From Jiangellales bacterium (lineage in GTDB: Bacteria > Actinomycetota > Actinomycetes > Jiangellales > Jiangellaceae), in assembly GCA_030447955.1 (NCBI GenBank), contig JAUJNY010000001.1, positions 339,381 to 403,380 on the forward strand: a stretch of 64,000 nt of DNA. Reading direction: 5' to 3'. The notes under the pieces are model-generated. The model saw only the letters and a program-made list of their open reading frames with translations, made no database searches and was not told the origin of the DNA. Position numbers and translations under genes: made by a program. Every line of letters starts with the position of its first letter. Position 1 is the first letter of the stretch. Below, in pieces: positions 26,475-34,847 of the stretch.

Positions 26475-27233
26475 ATGATGACTTCTGCGGTACGGGAGCC
26501 GCCCACGCAGTCATCCTCCGACGAAGCGGCCGTCGAGGTAGGGGGACTTCGGGTGGTGCGGTCCCGGCGTACGGTGCTCGACGACGTCAGCTTCCGCGTC
26601 CCGCGCGGCAGCCTCACCGGCATGCTGGGGCCATCCGGCTGCGGCAAGACGACGCTGATGCGGGCCATCGTCGGTGTGCAGCGTCTCGCCCGGGGTCGGG
26701 TGAGCGTGCTGGGGCTGGCGGCGGGCAGCGCACCGCTGCGGCACCGGCTGGGCTACGTGACGCAGGCCCCCAGCGTCTACGGGGACCTCACCGTCCGACA
26801 GAACCTGCGCTACTTCGCCGACGTGCTCGGTGCCCCCCGCTGCGACGTCGAACGCGTGATCACGCAGGTCGGCCTCGACGACCACGCCGACGTCCTCACC
26901 GCCCGGCTCTCCGGCGGGCAGCGATCGCGGGCCTCCCTCGCGACCGCGCTGCTCGGCCGGCCCGAGCTGCTGGTGCTGGACGAGCCGACCGTGGGGCTCG
27001 ACCCGGTGCTGCGCCGCGACCTGTGGGACCTCTTCGCCCGCATGGCGGCCAGCGGGGTGACCCTGCTGGTGTCCAGCCATGTCATGGACGAGGCCCGGCG
27101 CTGCGAACGACTGCTGCTGCTGCGCGAGGGTCGCCTCATCGCCGACGACACTCCAGGCGAGCTACTGGCGGCCACCGGCACCAGCGACGTCGAGCAGGCG
27201 TTCCTGCGCATCGTTGAGCAGGGCGCGTCATGA
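26475..27233 (+). CDS. ABC exporter ATP-binding protein
   Basis: A 252-residue ATPase with Walker A GPSGCGKTT at 52-60, signature LSGGQ at 145-149 and Walker B LLVLDEPTVGLD at about 165-176. The Q-loop VTQAPSVYGDLTVRQNL is typical of DrrA/NodI-like exporters. It starts with tandem ATG codons at 26475 and 26478. The stop overlaps the permease start by four bases. TetR upstream suggests drug-inducible export. The substrate is not determinable. Confidence 0.87.
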   Translation: MMTSAVREPPTQSSSDEAAVEVGGLRVVRSRRTVLDDVSFRVPRGSLTGMLGPSGCGKTTLMRAIVGVQRLARGRVSVLGLAAGSAPLRHRLGYVTQAPSVYGDLTVRQNLRYFADVLGAPRCDVERVITQVGLDDHADVLTARLSGGQRSRASLATALLGRPELLVLDEPTVGLDPVLRRDLWDLFARMAASGVTLLVSSHVMDEARRCERLLLLREGRLIADDTPGELLAATGTSDVEQAFLRIVEQGAS

Positions 27234-27967
27234 CCCCGCGCATCACCCTCGCCACCGCGCTCCGGGTGCTCACCCAGCTGCGCCACGACCACCGCACGCT
27301 TGCCCTGCTGCTCGTCGTCCCGTGCGTGTTGTTGACCCTGCTGCGTTGGATGTACGACGACCGCGGCCCGGTGTTCGACTCGATCGGCGCGCCACTGCTC
27401 GGGCTCTTTCCGTTCGTCGTCATGTTCCTCGTCACCTCGATCGCGACGTTGCGTGAGCGAACCACCGGCACGCTCGAGCGGCTGCTCACCATGCCTCTCG
27501 GCAAGCTCGACCTGCTCCTCGGCTACGGGCTCGCCTTCGGCCTGCTCGCCGTCGTCCAGGCGACGCTCGCCGCGGCCCTCGTCCTGGGGCCGCTCGACCT
27601 CGACATCGCTGGCCCACACTGGGTGTTGCTGTTGGTCGCGGTGCTCGACGCGCTGCTCGGGATGGCCCTGGGCCTGTTCCTCAGCGCCTTCGCCAGCACG
27701 GAGTTCCAGGCGGTGCAGTTCATGCCCGCGGTGGTGCTGCCGCAGCTGCTGCTGTGCGGGCTGTTTGTGCCCCGTGAGGAGCTGCCGCGGGCGCTCGAGG
27801 TGCTCTCGGACGTGCTGCCGTTGTCCTACGCCGTCGAGGCGATGACCGAGGTGTCCGCAGTCGCCGATCCGTTTCCCGGCTTCCTCGGCCCGCTCGGCGT
27901 GGTCGGCGGCTTCACCGTGGCCGCCCTGGTGCTCGGAGCGGCCACGCTGCGACGTCGTACGGCCTGA
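27230..27967 (+). CDS. ABC-2 type permease
   Basis: A 245-residue membrane partner of the preceding ATPase with six hydrophobic segments. LLLVVPCVLLTLLRWMYDD, RERTTGTLERLLTMPLGKLD and FMPAVVLPQLLLCGLFVPRE are typical of the NodJ/DrrB-type ABC-2 permease family. ATG 27230 overlaps the ATPase stop (ATGA). The last gene of the TetR-ABC unit; proline dehydrogenase starts 85 bases downstream. Confidence 0.85.
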   Translation: MTPRITLATALRVLTQLRHDHRTLALLLVVPCVLLTLLRWMYDDRGPVFDSIGAPLLGLFPFVVMFLVTSIATLRERTTGTLERLLTMPLGKLDLLLGYGLAFGLLAVVQATLAAALVLGPLDLDIAGPHWVLLLVAVLDALLGMALGLFLSAFASTEFQAVQFMPAVVLPQLLLCGLFVPREELPRALEVLSDVLPLSYAVEAMTEVSAVADPFPGFLGPLGVVGGFTVAALVLGAATLRRRTA

Positions 27968-28052
27968 GCCCGGTGTGTCGGTGGCGGCGCGTAGCCTTTG
28001 GGCGACCCGCGGCCTCTGGCGCCGCGCCGGGTTGGGCGAGGAGGTCCGTGCG

Positions 28053-28982
28053 GTGCTACGGCAGGTGCTGCTGACGGCGTCGCGGAGCGGGCAAGTGCGC
28101 TCCCTCGTCGAGAAGGCTCCGGTGTCCCGTGACGTCGTGGCCCGCTTCGTGGCAGGCACCTCGGTCGAGGACGCGGTGTCGGTGAGCCGCGTCCTGCATT
28201 CGCGTGGGCTGCTCGTCACCCTGGACCATCTCGGCGAGGATACGACCGGCCGCTCCCAGGCCGACGCCGTCGTGGAGGAGTACCGCCGGCTGCTCGCCGC
28301 GCTCGCCGCGGCGGGGCTCGCCGGCCCCGCCGAGGTGTCGGTCAAGCTCTCCGCGGTGGGGCAGGCGTTGCCCGGCGACGGCGAGAAGATCGCGCTGGAC
28401 AACGCCCGGCGGATCTGCGAGCAAGCGCGCCAGCACTCCACCACCGTCACCCTCGACATGGAGGACCACACCACCACCGACTCGACGCTCTCGGTGCTGC
28501 GCGACCTGCGCGTGGACTTCCCCGAGACCGGGGCGGTCGTCCAGTCCTACCTGCGCCGCACCGAGGACGACTGCCGCGACCTGGCGACGGCCGGCTCGCG
28601 GGTACGGCTGTGCAAGGGCACCTACAAGGAGCCGGAGAGCGTCGCCTACCAAGAGCGCGGCGAGGTCGACCGTTCATACGTCCGCTGCCTCGAGGTGTTG
28701 ATTGCCGGCGACGGCTACCCGATGATCGCCACCCACGACCCGCGGCTCGCCGAGATCGCCGGCGTTCTCGTCACCCGGCACGGTCGGGCCAAGGGGAGCT
28801 ACGAATACCAGATGCTGTACGGCTGTCGGCCCGACGAGCAGCAACGGCTCGCCGACCGCGGGGAGCGGATGCGGGTGTACGTCCCCTACGGCAGTGACTG
28901 GTACGGCTATCTCATGCGCCGCCTCGCCGAACGGCCCGCCAACCTCACCTTCTTCCTGCGGTCCCTGGCCACCCGCGGGTGA
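28053..28982 (+). CDS. Proline dehydrogenase
   Basis: FAD-dependent oxidation of proline to pyrroline-5-carboxylate. The 309-residue monofunctional enzyme keeps the barrel motifs: LVTLDHLGEDT, EVSVKLSAVGQ, TVTLDMEDHTTTD, VVQSYLRRTEDD, RLCKGTYKEPE, PMIATHDPRL and YEYQMLYGCRPDEQQRLA. GTG 28053 is chosen over GTG 27975 because GAGGAGGT ends eight bases before it and VLRQVLLTASRS then lines up with other ProDH starts. The P5C dehydrogenase partner is not in the window. It sits where gene order in mycobacteria has proC nearby, which is absent here. Confidence 0.92.
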   Translation: MLRQVLLTASRSGQVRSLVEKAPVSRDVVARFVAGTSVEDAVSVSRVLHSRGLLVTLDHLGEDTTGRSQADAVVEEYRRLLAALAAAGLAGPAEVSVKLSAVGQALPGDGEKIALDNARRICEQARQHSTTVTLDMEDHTTTDSTLSVLRDLRVDFPETGAVVQSYLRRTEDDCRDLATAGSRVRLCKGTYKEPESVAYQERGEVDRSYVRCLEVLIAGDGYPMIATHDPRLAEIAGVLVTRHGRAKGSYEYQMLYGCRPDEQQRLADRGERMRVYVPYGSDWYGYLMRRLAERPANLTFFLRSLATRG

Positions 28983-28989
28983 GGTGCCG

Positions 28990-29481
28990 GTGACGGCGCA
29001 CCTCGAGGTGCTCGGCCCGGGCGACTGGAGGCGGCTGCGCGAGGTGCGGCTGCGGGCGCTCGCCGATGCCCCCGACGCCTTCTGGACGACGCTCGCGGAG
29101 GCCCAGCGGCTGGACGAGGCGGCGTGGCGCGAGCGGCTCGCCCCGGCGACCGGGTGGTTCGTGGCGGTCGCCGACGACGTCGATGTAGGTCTCGCTGCGT
29201 GTACGGAACACCGCGACGGGGATGGCAGCGCCCACGTGCTCTCCATGTGGGTCGCGCCCGAGGCTCGCCGGCTGGGAGCGGGCCGCCTGCTGCTGGACGC
29301 TTGCGTGACCTGGGCGCGCGAGCGGGCACTGACACCGGTGCGGCTGGAGGTCGTGGACGCCAACGTCGTAGCGGTCACGCTGTACGAGCGCTACGGCTTC
29401 GTGCCTACCGGTGTGGTCGGCACCTTCCCACCCCCACGCGAGCACCTCACCGAGCACGAGCGGGCCTTAGACCTCGGGTGA
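28990..29481 (+). CDS. GNAT-family N-acetyltransferase
   Basis: A 163-residue acetyltransferase. The acetyl-CoA motif A is VLSMWVAPEARRLGAGRLLLD at about 80-100 and motif B VRLEVVDANVVAVTLYERYGF at about 117-137. The acceptor (protein N-terminus, amine or antibiotic) cannot be read from sequence. It begins eight bases after proline dehydrogenase, using GTG 28990 or the in-frame GTG 28984. The KtrA-like gene is convergent only five bases beyond the stop. Confidence 0.85.
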   Translation: MTAHLEVLGPGDWRRLREVRLRALADAPDAFWTTLAEAQRLDEAAWRERLAPATGWFVAVADDVDVGLAACTEHRDGDGSAHVLSMWVAPEARRLGAGRLLLDACVTWARERALTPVRLEVVDANVVAVTLYERYGFVPTGVVGTFPPPREHLTEHERALDLG

Positions 29482-29486
29482 CAGCG

Positions 29487-30164
29487 TCAGGTGATGGCGG
29501 CGAAGCGCTCAACCTTGGCCGTGTCGCCCGAGACGATGAGCAGGTCACCGCGGCGGATGACGGTCTCTGGACGGGCGTAGGTGAACTCCTCGTTCGGTGA
29601 CTTGACGCCCACGACCGTGATCCCGTAGCGCCCGCGCAGCGCGGTCTCCGCCAGCGTCCGGTTCACCGCCTCCTCCGGTGCGCGCGTCTTGACGATGGCG
29701 AAGCCGTCGTCGAACTCGATGAAGTCGATCATCTTTCCGGTGACCAGGTGAGCCACTCGTTCGCCCATCGCGCTCTCCGGATAGATCACGTGGCGTGCCC
29801 CGATCCGTTCCAGAATGCGCCCGTGTTCACGGCTGATGGCCTTGGCCCAAATCTCGCGTACGTCCAGGTCGCTGAGGATGGCCACCGAGAGCACGCTCGA
29901 CTCGATGCTGTTGCCGATGCCGACGACAGCCCGGGAGAACTCGTGTGCACCCAACTGGCGCATCGCCTCCTCGCTGGTCGAGTCCGCCTCGACGACGTGG
30001 GTCAGCTTGTTGGCGAGGGACTGCACCACCTCGGCGGTGTGGTCGACTGCCATCACCTCGTGCCCGAGGGCTACGAGCGACACGGCGACGGCGGTGCCGA
30101 AGCGGCCAAGGCCGACGACGAGGACGCTGTCCGGCTCAGCGCCGTGGACCACTTTCCTGGGCAT
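29487..30164 (-). CDS. Potassium uptake regulatory protein, KtrA/TrkA type
   Basis: A 225-residue cytoplasmic gating protein with an RCK_N domain (GLGRFGTA at 18-25, Asp41 for nucleotide ribose) and an RCK_C domain (about 140-225, VNRTLAETALRGRYGITVVG). It forms a ring that binds ATP/ADP or NAD and gates the membrane subunit. RCK_C domains of KtrA bind c-di-AMP in Firmicutes, and disA is in this window; whether this holds here is untested. It lies eight bases after the KtrB-type gene. Confidence 0.88.
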   Translation of the reverse strand: MPRKVVHGAEPDSVLVVGLGRFGTAVAVSLVALGHEVMAVDHTAEVVQSLANKLTHVVEADSTSEEAMRQLGAHEFSRAVVGIGNSIESSVLSVAILSDLDVREIWAKAISREHGRILERIGARHVIYPESAMGERVAHLVTGKMIDFIEFDDGFAIVKTRAPEEAVNRTLAETALRGRYGITVVGVKSPNEEFTYARPETVIRRGDLLIVSGDTAKVERFAAIT

Positions 30165-30172
30165 ATGCGCTC

Positions 30173-31516
30173 CTAACCGACCAGCGGGCGTTCCTCGGGC
30201 TTGCGGTACAGCCGCGTCCGCGACCGCAGGGCGAGGGCCGAAGCCGCGACGACGATGCCGACGCGTCCGACGAACATCAACACGATGAGCACGACCTGTG
30301 CTGAGGGCGGCAGATCGGCGGTGATGCCGGTGGATAGTCCCACGGTGCCGAACGCCGAGGTCACTTCGAACAGCACCTGGCCGAGCGGGTACGCGCTGAC
30401 CGACAGCACGATGAGCGTGCCGGCGCCGACGACGGCTACGCCGAGCAGGGCGATCGACAGCGCCAGCCGCTGGGTGGAACCTGCGACCCGACGCTGCGCG
30501 ACCACCACGTCCGGCTCGCCGCGAATCTCGGCGAAAATCACGTACCCCAGCAGGGCGAAGGTGGTGACCTTGATGCCACCGGCCGTGCTCGCGCTGCCGC
30601 CGCCGATGAACATCATCGCGTCGGTCACCGCCCAGGTCTCCTCCCGCATGGCGCCGTAGTCAACGGTGTTGAGGCCGCCGGACCTCGGCTGGATGCTCTG
30701 GAACAGCGCCGCCAGCCACTTGGTACCCAGGTCCAGCGACCCGAACGTGCGCGGGTTGCGCCACTCGAAGACGAGCAGGGCCGCCATCATGATCGGCAAC
30801 AGCAGCAACGACGTCCCCACCGTGAGCTTGGTGTGGATGCTCCATGCCGCCGGCTGGCGCAACTCCGCGCGCAGCTCGTACAGGACCGGGAAGCCGAGAC
30901 TGCCAGCCAGGACCGCCAGGAAGACCGGCAGGCACACCCAGGGGTCGGAGACGAAGCGGACGAGGCTGTCCGGGTACAGCGCGAAACCGGAGTTGGTGAA
31001 CGCGGACACCGCATGGAACACCCCGTGCCACAGCGCCCGTCCGACCGGCTCGCCGTACCCGAAGATCAGCCGCAAGCTAAGGGCCACAGCCGTCAGCGCC
31101 TCGGCGGTGAACATCACGACAGCGACGCCGCGGACCAGCCGGCGCACGTCGCCGAGCCCGACGGTCCCGATCTCCTGCTGCGCCAGCAGCCGGGAGCGCA
31201 GCCCAATGCGGTGGGAGACCACGAGCCCCAGCAGCGAGGCGAGGGTGAGGATGCCAAAGCCGCCCAACTGCATCAGGACCAGGATCACCGACTGACCGAA
31301 GGGTGACCAGTAGCTCGACGTGTCGACAACGGCTAGACCGGTGATGCATGCAGCGGAGGTCGACGTGAACAGCGCGACGAGTATTGGCGCGCCGTCCGGG
31401 CCGGGCCTAGAGATGGGCATCGCTAGCAGGACAGTGCCGGCGGCGATGGCGGCGAGGAACGCCAGCGGCACGATCCGTGCCGGGTGCTGAAGCGCTCTCG
31501 GCAACGCCATGTGCAT
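30173..31516 (-). CDS. Potassium transporter subunit, KtrB/TrkH type
   Basis: A 447-residue K+ translocating membrane protein of four M1-P-M2 repeats. The four selectivity-filter loops are visible in TSAACITGLAV, SAFTNSGFALY, QPRSGGLNTVD and SAFGTVGLSTG, each with the conserved Gly. The third repeat is followed by IGGGSASTAGGIK, the intramembrane gate loop. Start ATG 31516 (AAGGG six bases upstream) or ATG 31510. The frame continues upstream to 31864 but overlaps the divergent lipoprotein gene. It forms a complex with the adjacent KtrA-like protein. Confidence 0.9.
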   Translation of the reverse strand: MHMALPRALQHPARIVPLAFLAAIAAGTVLLAMPISRPGPDGAPILVALFTSTSAACITGLAVVDTSSYWSPFGQSVILVLMQLGGFGILTLASLLGLVVSHRIGLRSRLLAQQEIGTVGLGDVRRLVRGVAVVMFTAEALTAVALSLRLIFGYGEPVGRALWHGVFHAVSAFTNSGFALYPDSLVRFVSDPWVCLPVFLAVLAGSLGFPVLYELRAELRQPAAWSIHTKLTVGTSLLLLPIMMAALLVFEWRNPRTFGSLDLGTKWLAALFQSIQPRSGGLNTVDYGAMREETWAVTDAMMFIGGGSASTAGGIKVTTFALLGYVIFAEIRGEPDVVVAQRRVAGSTQRLALSIALLGVAVVGAGTLIVLSVSAYPLGQVLFEVTSAFGTVGLSTGITADLPPSAQVVLIVLMFVGRVGIVVAASALALRSRTRLYRKPEERPLVG

Positions 31517-31581
31517 CCGTGGCCCTTCGTCGCCGCGCCCATGGGGGTTGTCAAACCTACGATGGGACGGTGCCGTCCCGG

Positions 31582-32928
31582 ATGACCCTCGCCGCGTCCT
31601 GCACCGTCCTTGTGGTGCTGGGGACGGCCGGCTGCTCCGGTGCGGAAGCACCGGAAGTGGCCCTCGGCGAGGTAACCCGTGCCCGCGTCGTCGAGGTCGT
31701 GGAGGCGCCGGCGACGGTGACTGCGCGTGCCAGCGCCACGTTGACCGCTGCTGCGGACGGCCGCGTCGCCGAGCTGCGGGTCCGTGACGGCGAACGGGTG
31801 CGCGCCGGACAGGTCGTGCTGCGCGTCGAGTCGGCGGCGGCTCGGCAGGCGCTGGCCGAGGCACAGGAAGCCGACGCGCAGGCCGCGGCGAGCGGGAGCG
31901 TGACCCTGCCAGGGCTGTCCCTCGACGAGACGGCCACCCTCGCCGACGCCCGGGCCGAGGAGGCCTTCGGCAACGCCCGTGAGGCCGCCGAGGCGATCCC
32001 GGGAAAGGCCGCGCGGGCGCAGGCGCTGGCCGCCATCGCCGCGGCTGCGGCCGACTACGCCGCGGCGCGGGCGGAGGCGGACGAGGCGGTGCAGCGCTTC
32101 AACGAGGGGCTCGGCAGCCTGGCTCAGGCAATCTCCAGCCTCGGCCAGGCGCAGCGCGTCCAGACCAGCGCGGCGCTCGCCGTCGCCCGGCGCACGGTGG
32201 CCGGGCTCGTGGTACGGGCACCGATCAGCGGGGTTGTGTCGCTGGGCGGTGCCGGAGCGGCAGGCCAGGACAGCGGCGAGATCGCCGGCCTGCCGCCCGC
32301 CCTGCAGGGTGCGGCGGAGGAGGCGTTGGGAGCAGCGGGCGGGCTGGGCGCCGCGCAGAGCGGGGAGAGCGCGGTGGGGACGCTCACCGAAGGCTCCCCT
32401 GTCAGCTCCGGGCAGACCCTAGCCACAATCACCGACGTTTCCACCCTGAGCCTCACCGCCGAGGTTGACGAAACCGACGTGCTGCTCGTCCGACGGGGCG
32501 TCAGCGGACGGGTGGAGCTGGACGCACTACCGGGGGTCAGCTACGGCGCTCGGGTGCGCAGCGTGGACGTGGCACCGACCACGTCGGTCGAGGGCGGCGT
32601 CAGCTACGGAGTGCGGCTGTCCCTCGGCGCCGGCCGAACAGCCGACGGCGAGCTGGCTCCGCCGCCCCGCCCGGGCATGAGCGCGTACGTCGACCTGCGG
32701 GTGCGCCGGGCAGATCGCGCGATCTCCGTACCGGTGTCGGCCGTGGTCCGCGACGGCGACCGTGACTCTGTATGGGTCGTCCTCGACTCGGTGGTACGGC
32801 GGCGCTACGTACGCCTCGGCGCGCAGGGACAGGAACGAGTGCAGGTCGTACGGGGCCTGCGGCCGGGCCAGACCGTCGTTGTCGCCGGTGCCGACCGGGT
32901 CAGCGATGGCCTGCGGCTGGAGCAGTGA
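31582..32928 (+). CDS. Periplasmic-adaptor-like lipoprotein (YknX/MacA type)
   Basis: A 448-residue efflux adaptor (HlyD/RND membrane-fusion type). A lipoprotein signal peptide ends LGTAGC with Cys at residue 18. Biotinyl-lipoyl-like half motifs TLTAAADGRVAELRVRDGERV (about 53-73) and VVRAPISGVVSL flank a long Ala-rich helical hairpin (about 85-210) containing DEAVQRFNEGLGSLAQ. A beta-barrel and membrane-proximal domain follow (SLTAEVDETDVLLVRRG). In a Gram-positive cell such proteins link to MacB-like ABC permeases. The stop overlaps the ATPase gene by four bases. GTG 31570 is the alternative start. Confidence 0.82.
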   Translation: MTLAASCTVLVVLGTAGCSGAEAPEVALGEVTRARVVEVVEAPATVTARASATLTAAADGRVAELRVRDGERVRAGQVVLRVESAAARQALAEAQEADAQAAASGSVTLPGLSLDETATLADARAEEAFGNAREAAEAIPGKAARAQALAAIAAAAADYAAARAEADEAVQRFNEGLGSLAQAISSLGQAQRVQTSAALAVARRTVAGLVVRAPISGVVSLGGAGAAGQDSGEIAGLPPALQGAAEEALGAAGGLGAAQSGESAVGTLTEGSPVSSGQTLATITDVSTLSLTAEVDETDVLLVRRGVSGRVELDALPGVSYGARVRSVDVAPTTSVEGGVSYGVRLSLGAGRTADGELAPPPRPGMSAYVDLRVRRADRAISVPVSAVVRDGDRDSVWVVLDSVVRRRYVRLGAQGQERVQVVRGLRPGQTVVVAGADRVSDGLRLEQ

Positions 32929-33659
32929 CCACGACCGAGTCGACCAGCTACTCGGCCAGGACGGCACTGCCGGCAGTCGAGGCGGTCGAGGTGACGCGCA
33001 GCTACCGCCTCGAGGGCCTCTCGGTCGACGCGCTGCGCGGCGTGAGCCTGCGCATCGAGGCAGCTGAGTTCGTCGCGGTAATCGGGCCGAGCGGCTCTGG
33101 GAAGTCGACGCTGATGAACCTCTTCGGCTGCCTGGACCGGCCGACCACCGGCACTCTGCGCGTCGGCGGAGCCGATGTGTCGGCCCTTTCCGACGCCGCT
33201 TTGGCCAGGTTGCGCAACGAGACCATCGGTTTCGTCTTTCAGTCCTTCCAGCTGCTGGGGCGCACGAGCGCGCTCGACAACGTCGCACTGCCACTGGTCT
33301 ACCGCGGCGTACGCCGCCAGGAACGCCGACGGCGCGCCCAGCAGGCGCTCGCCGCGGTCGGGCTGACCCACCGCGCAGGACACCGACCCACCCAGCTCTC
33401 CGGCGGCGAGCAGCAACGCGTCGCGATCGCCCGTGCGCTGGTGGGTGAGCCTCGCCTGCTGCTCGCCGACGAGCCCACCGGCAACCTTGACAGCCACACC
33501 GGCGCGGAGGTCATGGGGTTGTTCGAGCAGCTCAACTCCGAGCGTGGGGTCGCGGTCGTGGTCGTCACCCATGACCTGGACGTCGCCGAGCGGGCGCACC
33601 GGCAGGTTCACGTCCGAGACGGACTGCTCGAGCGTGACCAGGGAGGGCCGAGGCGGTGA
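32925..33659 (+). CDS. MacB-like ABC transporter ATP-binding protein
   Basis: A 244-residue ATPase of the LolD/MacB group. Walker A is GPSGSGKST at 54-62, signature LSGGE at 158-162 (in TQLSGGEQQRVAIARAL), and Walker B LLLADEPTGNLDS at 178-190, a family-typical ending. GTG 32925 overlaps the adaptor's stop, and its own stop overlaps the permease's GTG start, giving a tightly coupled three-gene system. The ATPase drives conformational work of the FtsX-like permease rather than substrate transfer across the inner membrane. Confidence 0.9.
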   Translation: MTTTESTSYSARTALPAVEAVEVTRSYRLEGLSVDALRGVSLRIEAAEFVAVIGPSGSGKSTLMNLFGCLDRPTTGTLRVGGADVSALSDAALARLRNETIGFVFQSFQLLGRTSALDNVALPLVYRGVRRQERRRRAQQALAAVGLTHRAGHRPTQLSGGEQQRVAIARALVGEPRLLLADEPTGNLDSHTGAEVMGLFEQLNSERGVAVVVVTHDLDVAERAHRQVHVRDGLLERDQGGPRR

Positions 33660-34840
33660 GGGGCGCCGAGGCGTTCCGGGTGGCCCTCGACGCGCTACGA
33701 GCCAACCGGCTGCGCAGCCTGCTCACGATGATCGGCGTGATCATCGGGGTCTCCGCTGTGGTGCTGCTCGTCGCGATCGGCTCCGGGGCCAAGCAGGAGG
33801 TGGAGGAGCAGGTCGAGGGGCTGGGCGCCAACCTCATCTTCGTGGTGCCCGGGCGCTTCGAGTTCGGTTCGGCGCCGAGCGTGAGCCGGCTGGAGCTGGA
33901 GGACATCGACCTGCTCGGTCGCGTAGCGGGCAATCCCGATGCGGTCGCCGTGACGGTGTCCAGCGGGGAGCCGGTCACCGAAGGTGGGGAGGAGGCCTTC
34001 GCCACGGTGGCGGGCACCAACGAGACCGTGCCGTACGTCTTCGACCGACCGCTCGCCCGCGGGGAGTACTTCTCCGAGGTCGACGTCGAGACCCGCCGCC
34101 GCGTCGCCGTACTCGGCTCCACGGTGGCGAAGACGCTCTTCGGCGACGTCGACCCGCTCGGGCGACAAGTGACCATCTCCGGGGTCCGCTTCCAGGTGAT
34201 CGGCACCTTTGCCGACGTGGGGTCGACCTTTGGGGTCGACCGCAACGCCGAGGTGCACGTGCCCGTCACGGCCGCCCAGCGCCTGTTCGGGGTCGACCGG
34301 ATCGACGCGCTGGCAGTCAAGGCTCCCTCGACCGAGGGCATCGAGGTCCTGCAGGCGCGGCTGGTCGAGGCGCTGGAGGACAAGTACGAGGGTGAGGAGT
34401 TCTCGGCGGTCACCCAAACCCAGATTCTCGGCACTGTCGGCGAGATCCTCAACCTGCTGACGCTGGTGCTGGCCGCCATCGCCGCCATCTCGCTGCTGGT
34501 CGGTGGCGTCGGCGTCTCCAACATCATGCTGGTGTCGGTGCGCGAACGGACCCGGGAGATCGGGCTGCGCAAGGCCCTCGGCGCCCGGCAGCGCGACGTG
34601 CTGCTCCAGTTCTTGGTCGAGGCGATCCTCCTCACCACGGTGGGCGGCGTGATCGGCATCGCCCTCGGCGTGGGCGGCTCGCTGCTCATCGACCGCTTCT
34701 CGCCGTTGCCGGCGCTCATCGCCTGGTGGTCCCCGGTGCTCGCCTTCGCCGTGTCCGTCGGCGTCGGGGTGTTCTTCGGCGTAGCGCCTGCCCGCCGCGC
34801 GGGTCGGCTCGACCCTGTCGTCGCACTGCGGACCGAGTGA
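33656..34840 (+). CDS. FtsX-like ABC permease (MacB/YknZ type)
   Basis: A 394-residue protein with an N-terminal transmembrane helix (about 20-42, LLTMIGVIIGVSAVVLLVAI), a large extracellular MacB_PCD domain (about 45-255), and three C-terminal helices of the FtsX domain (about 265-390) with NIMLVSVRERTREIGLRKAL. This completes a YknXYZ/MacAB-like tripartite system with the two preceding genes. Such systems export peptides or toxins or give resistance to them. GTG 33656 overlaps the ATPase stop by four bases. Confidence 0.88.
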   Translation: MRGAEAFRVALDALRANRLRSLLTMIGVIIGVSAVVLLVAIGSGAKQEVEEQVEGLGANLIFVVPGRFEFGSAPSVSRLELEDIDLLGRVAGNPDAVAVTVSSGEPVTEGGEEAFATVAGTNETVPYVFDRPLARGEYFSEVDVETRRRVAVLGSTVAKTLFGDVDPLGRQVTISGVRFQVIGTFADVGSTFGVDRNAEVHVPVTAAQRLFGVDRIDALAVKAPSTEGIEVLQARLVEALEDKYEGEEFSAVTQTQILGTVGEILNLLTLVLAAIAAISLLVGGVGVSNIMLVSVRERTREIGLRKALGARQRDVLLQFLVEAILLTTVGGVIGIALGVGGSLLIDRFSPLPALIAWWSPVLAFAVSVGVGVFFGVAPARRAGRLDPVVALRTE

Positions 34841-34847
34841 GGCACCG

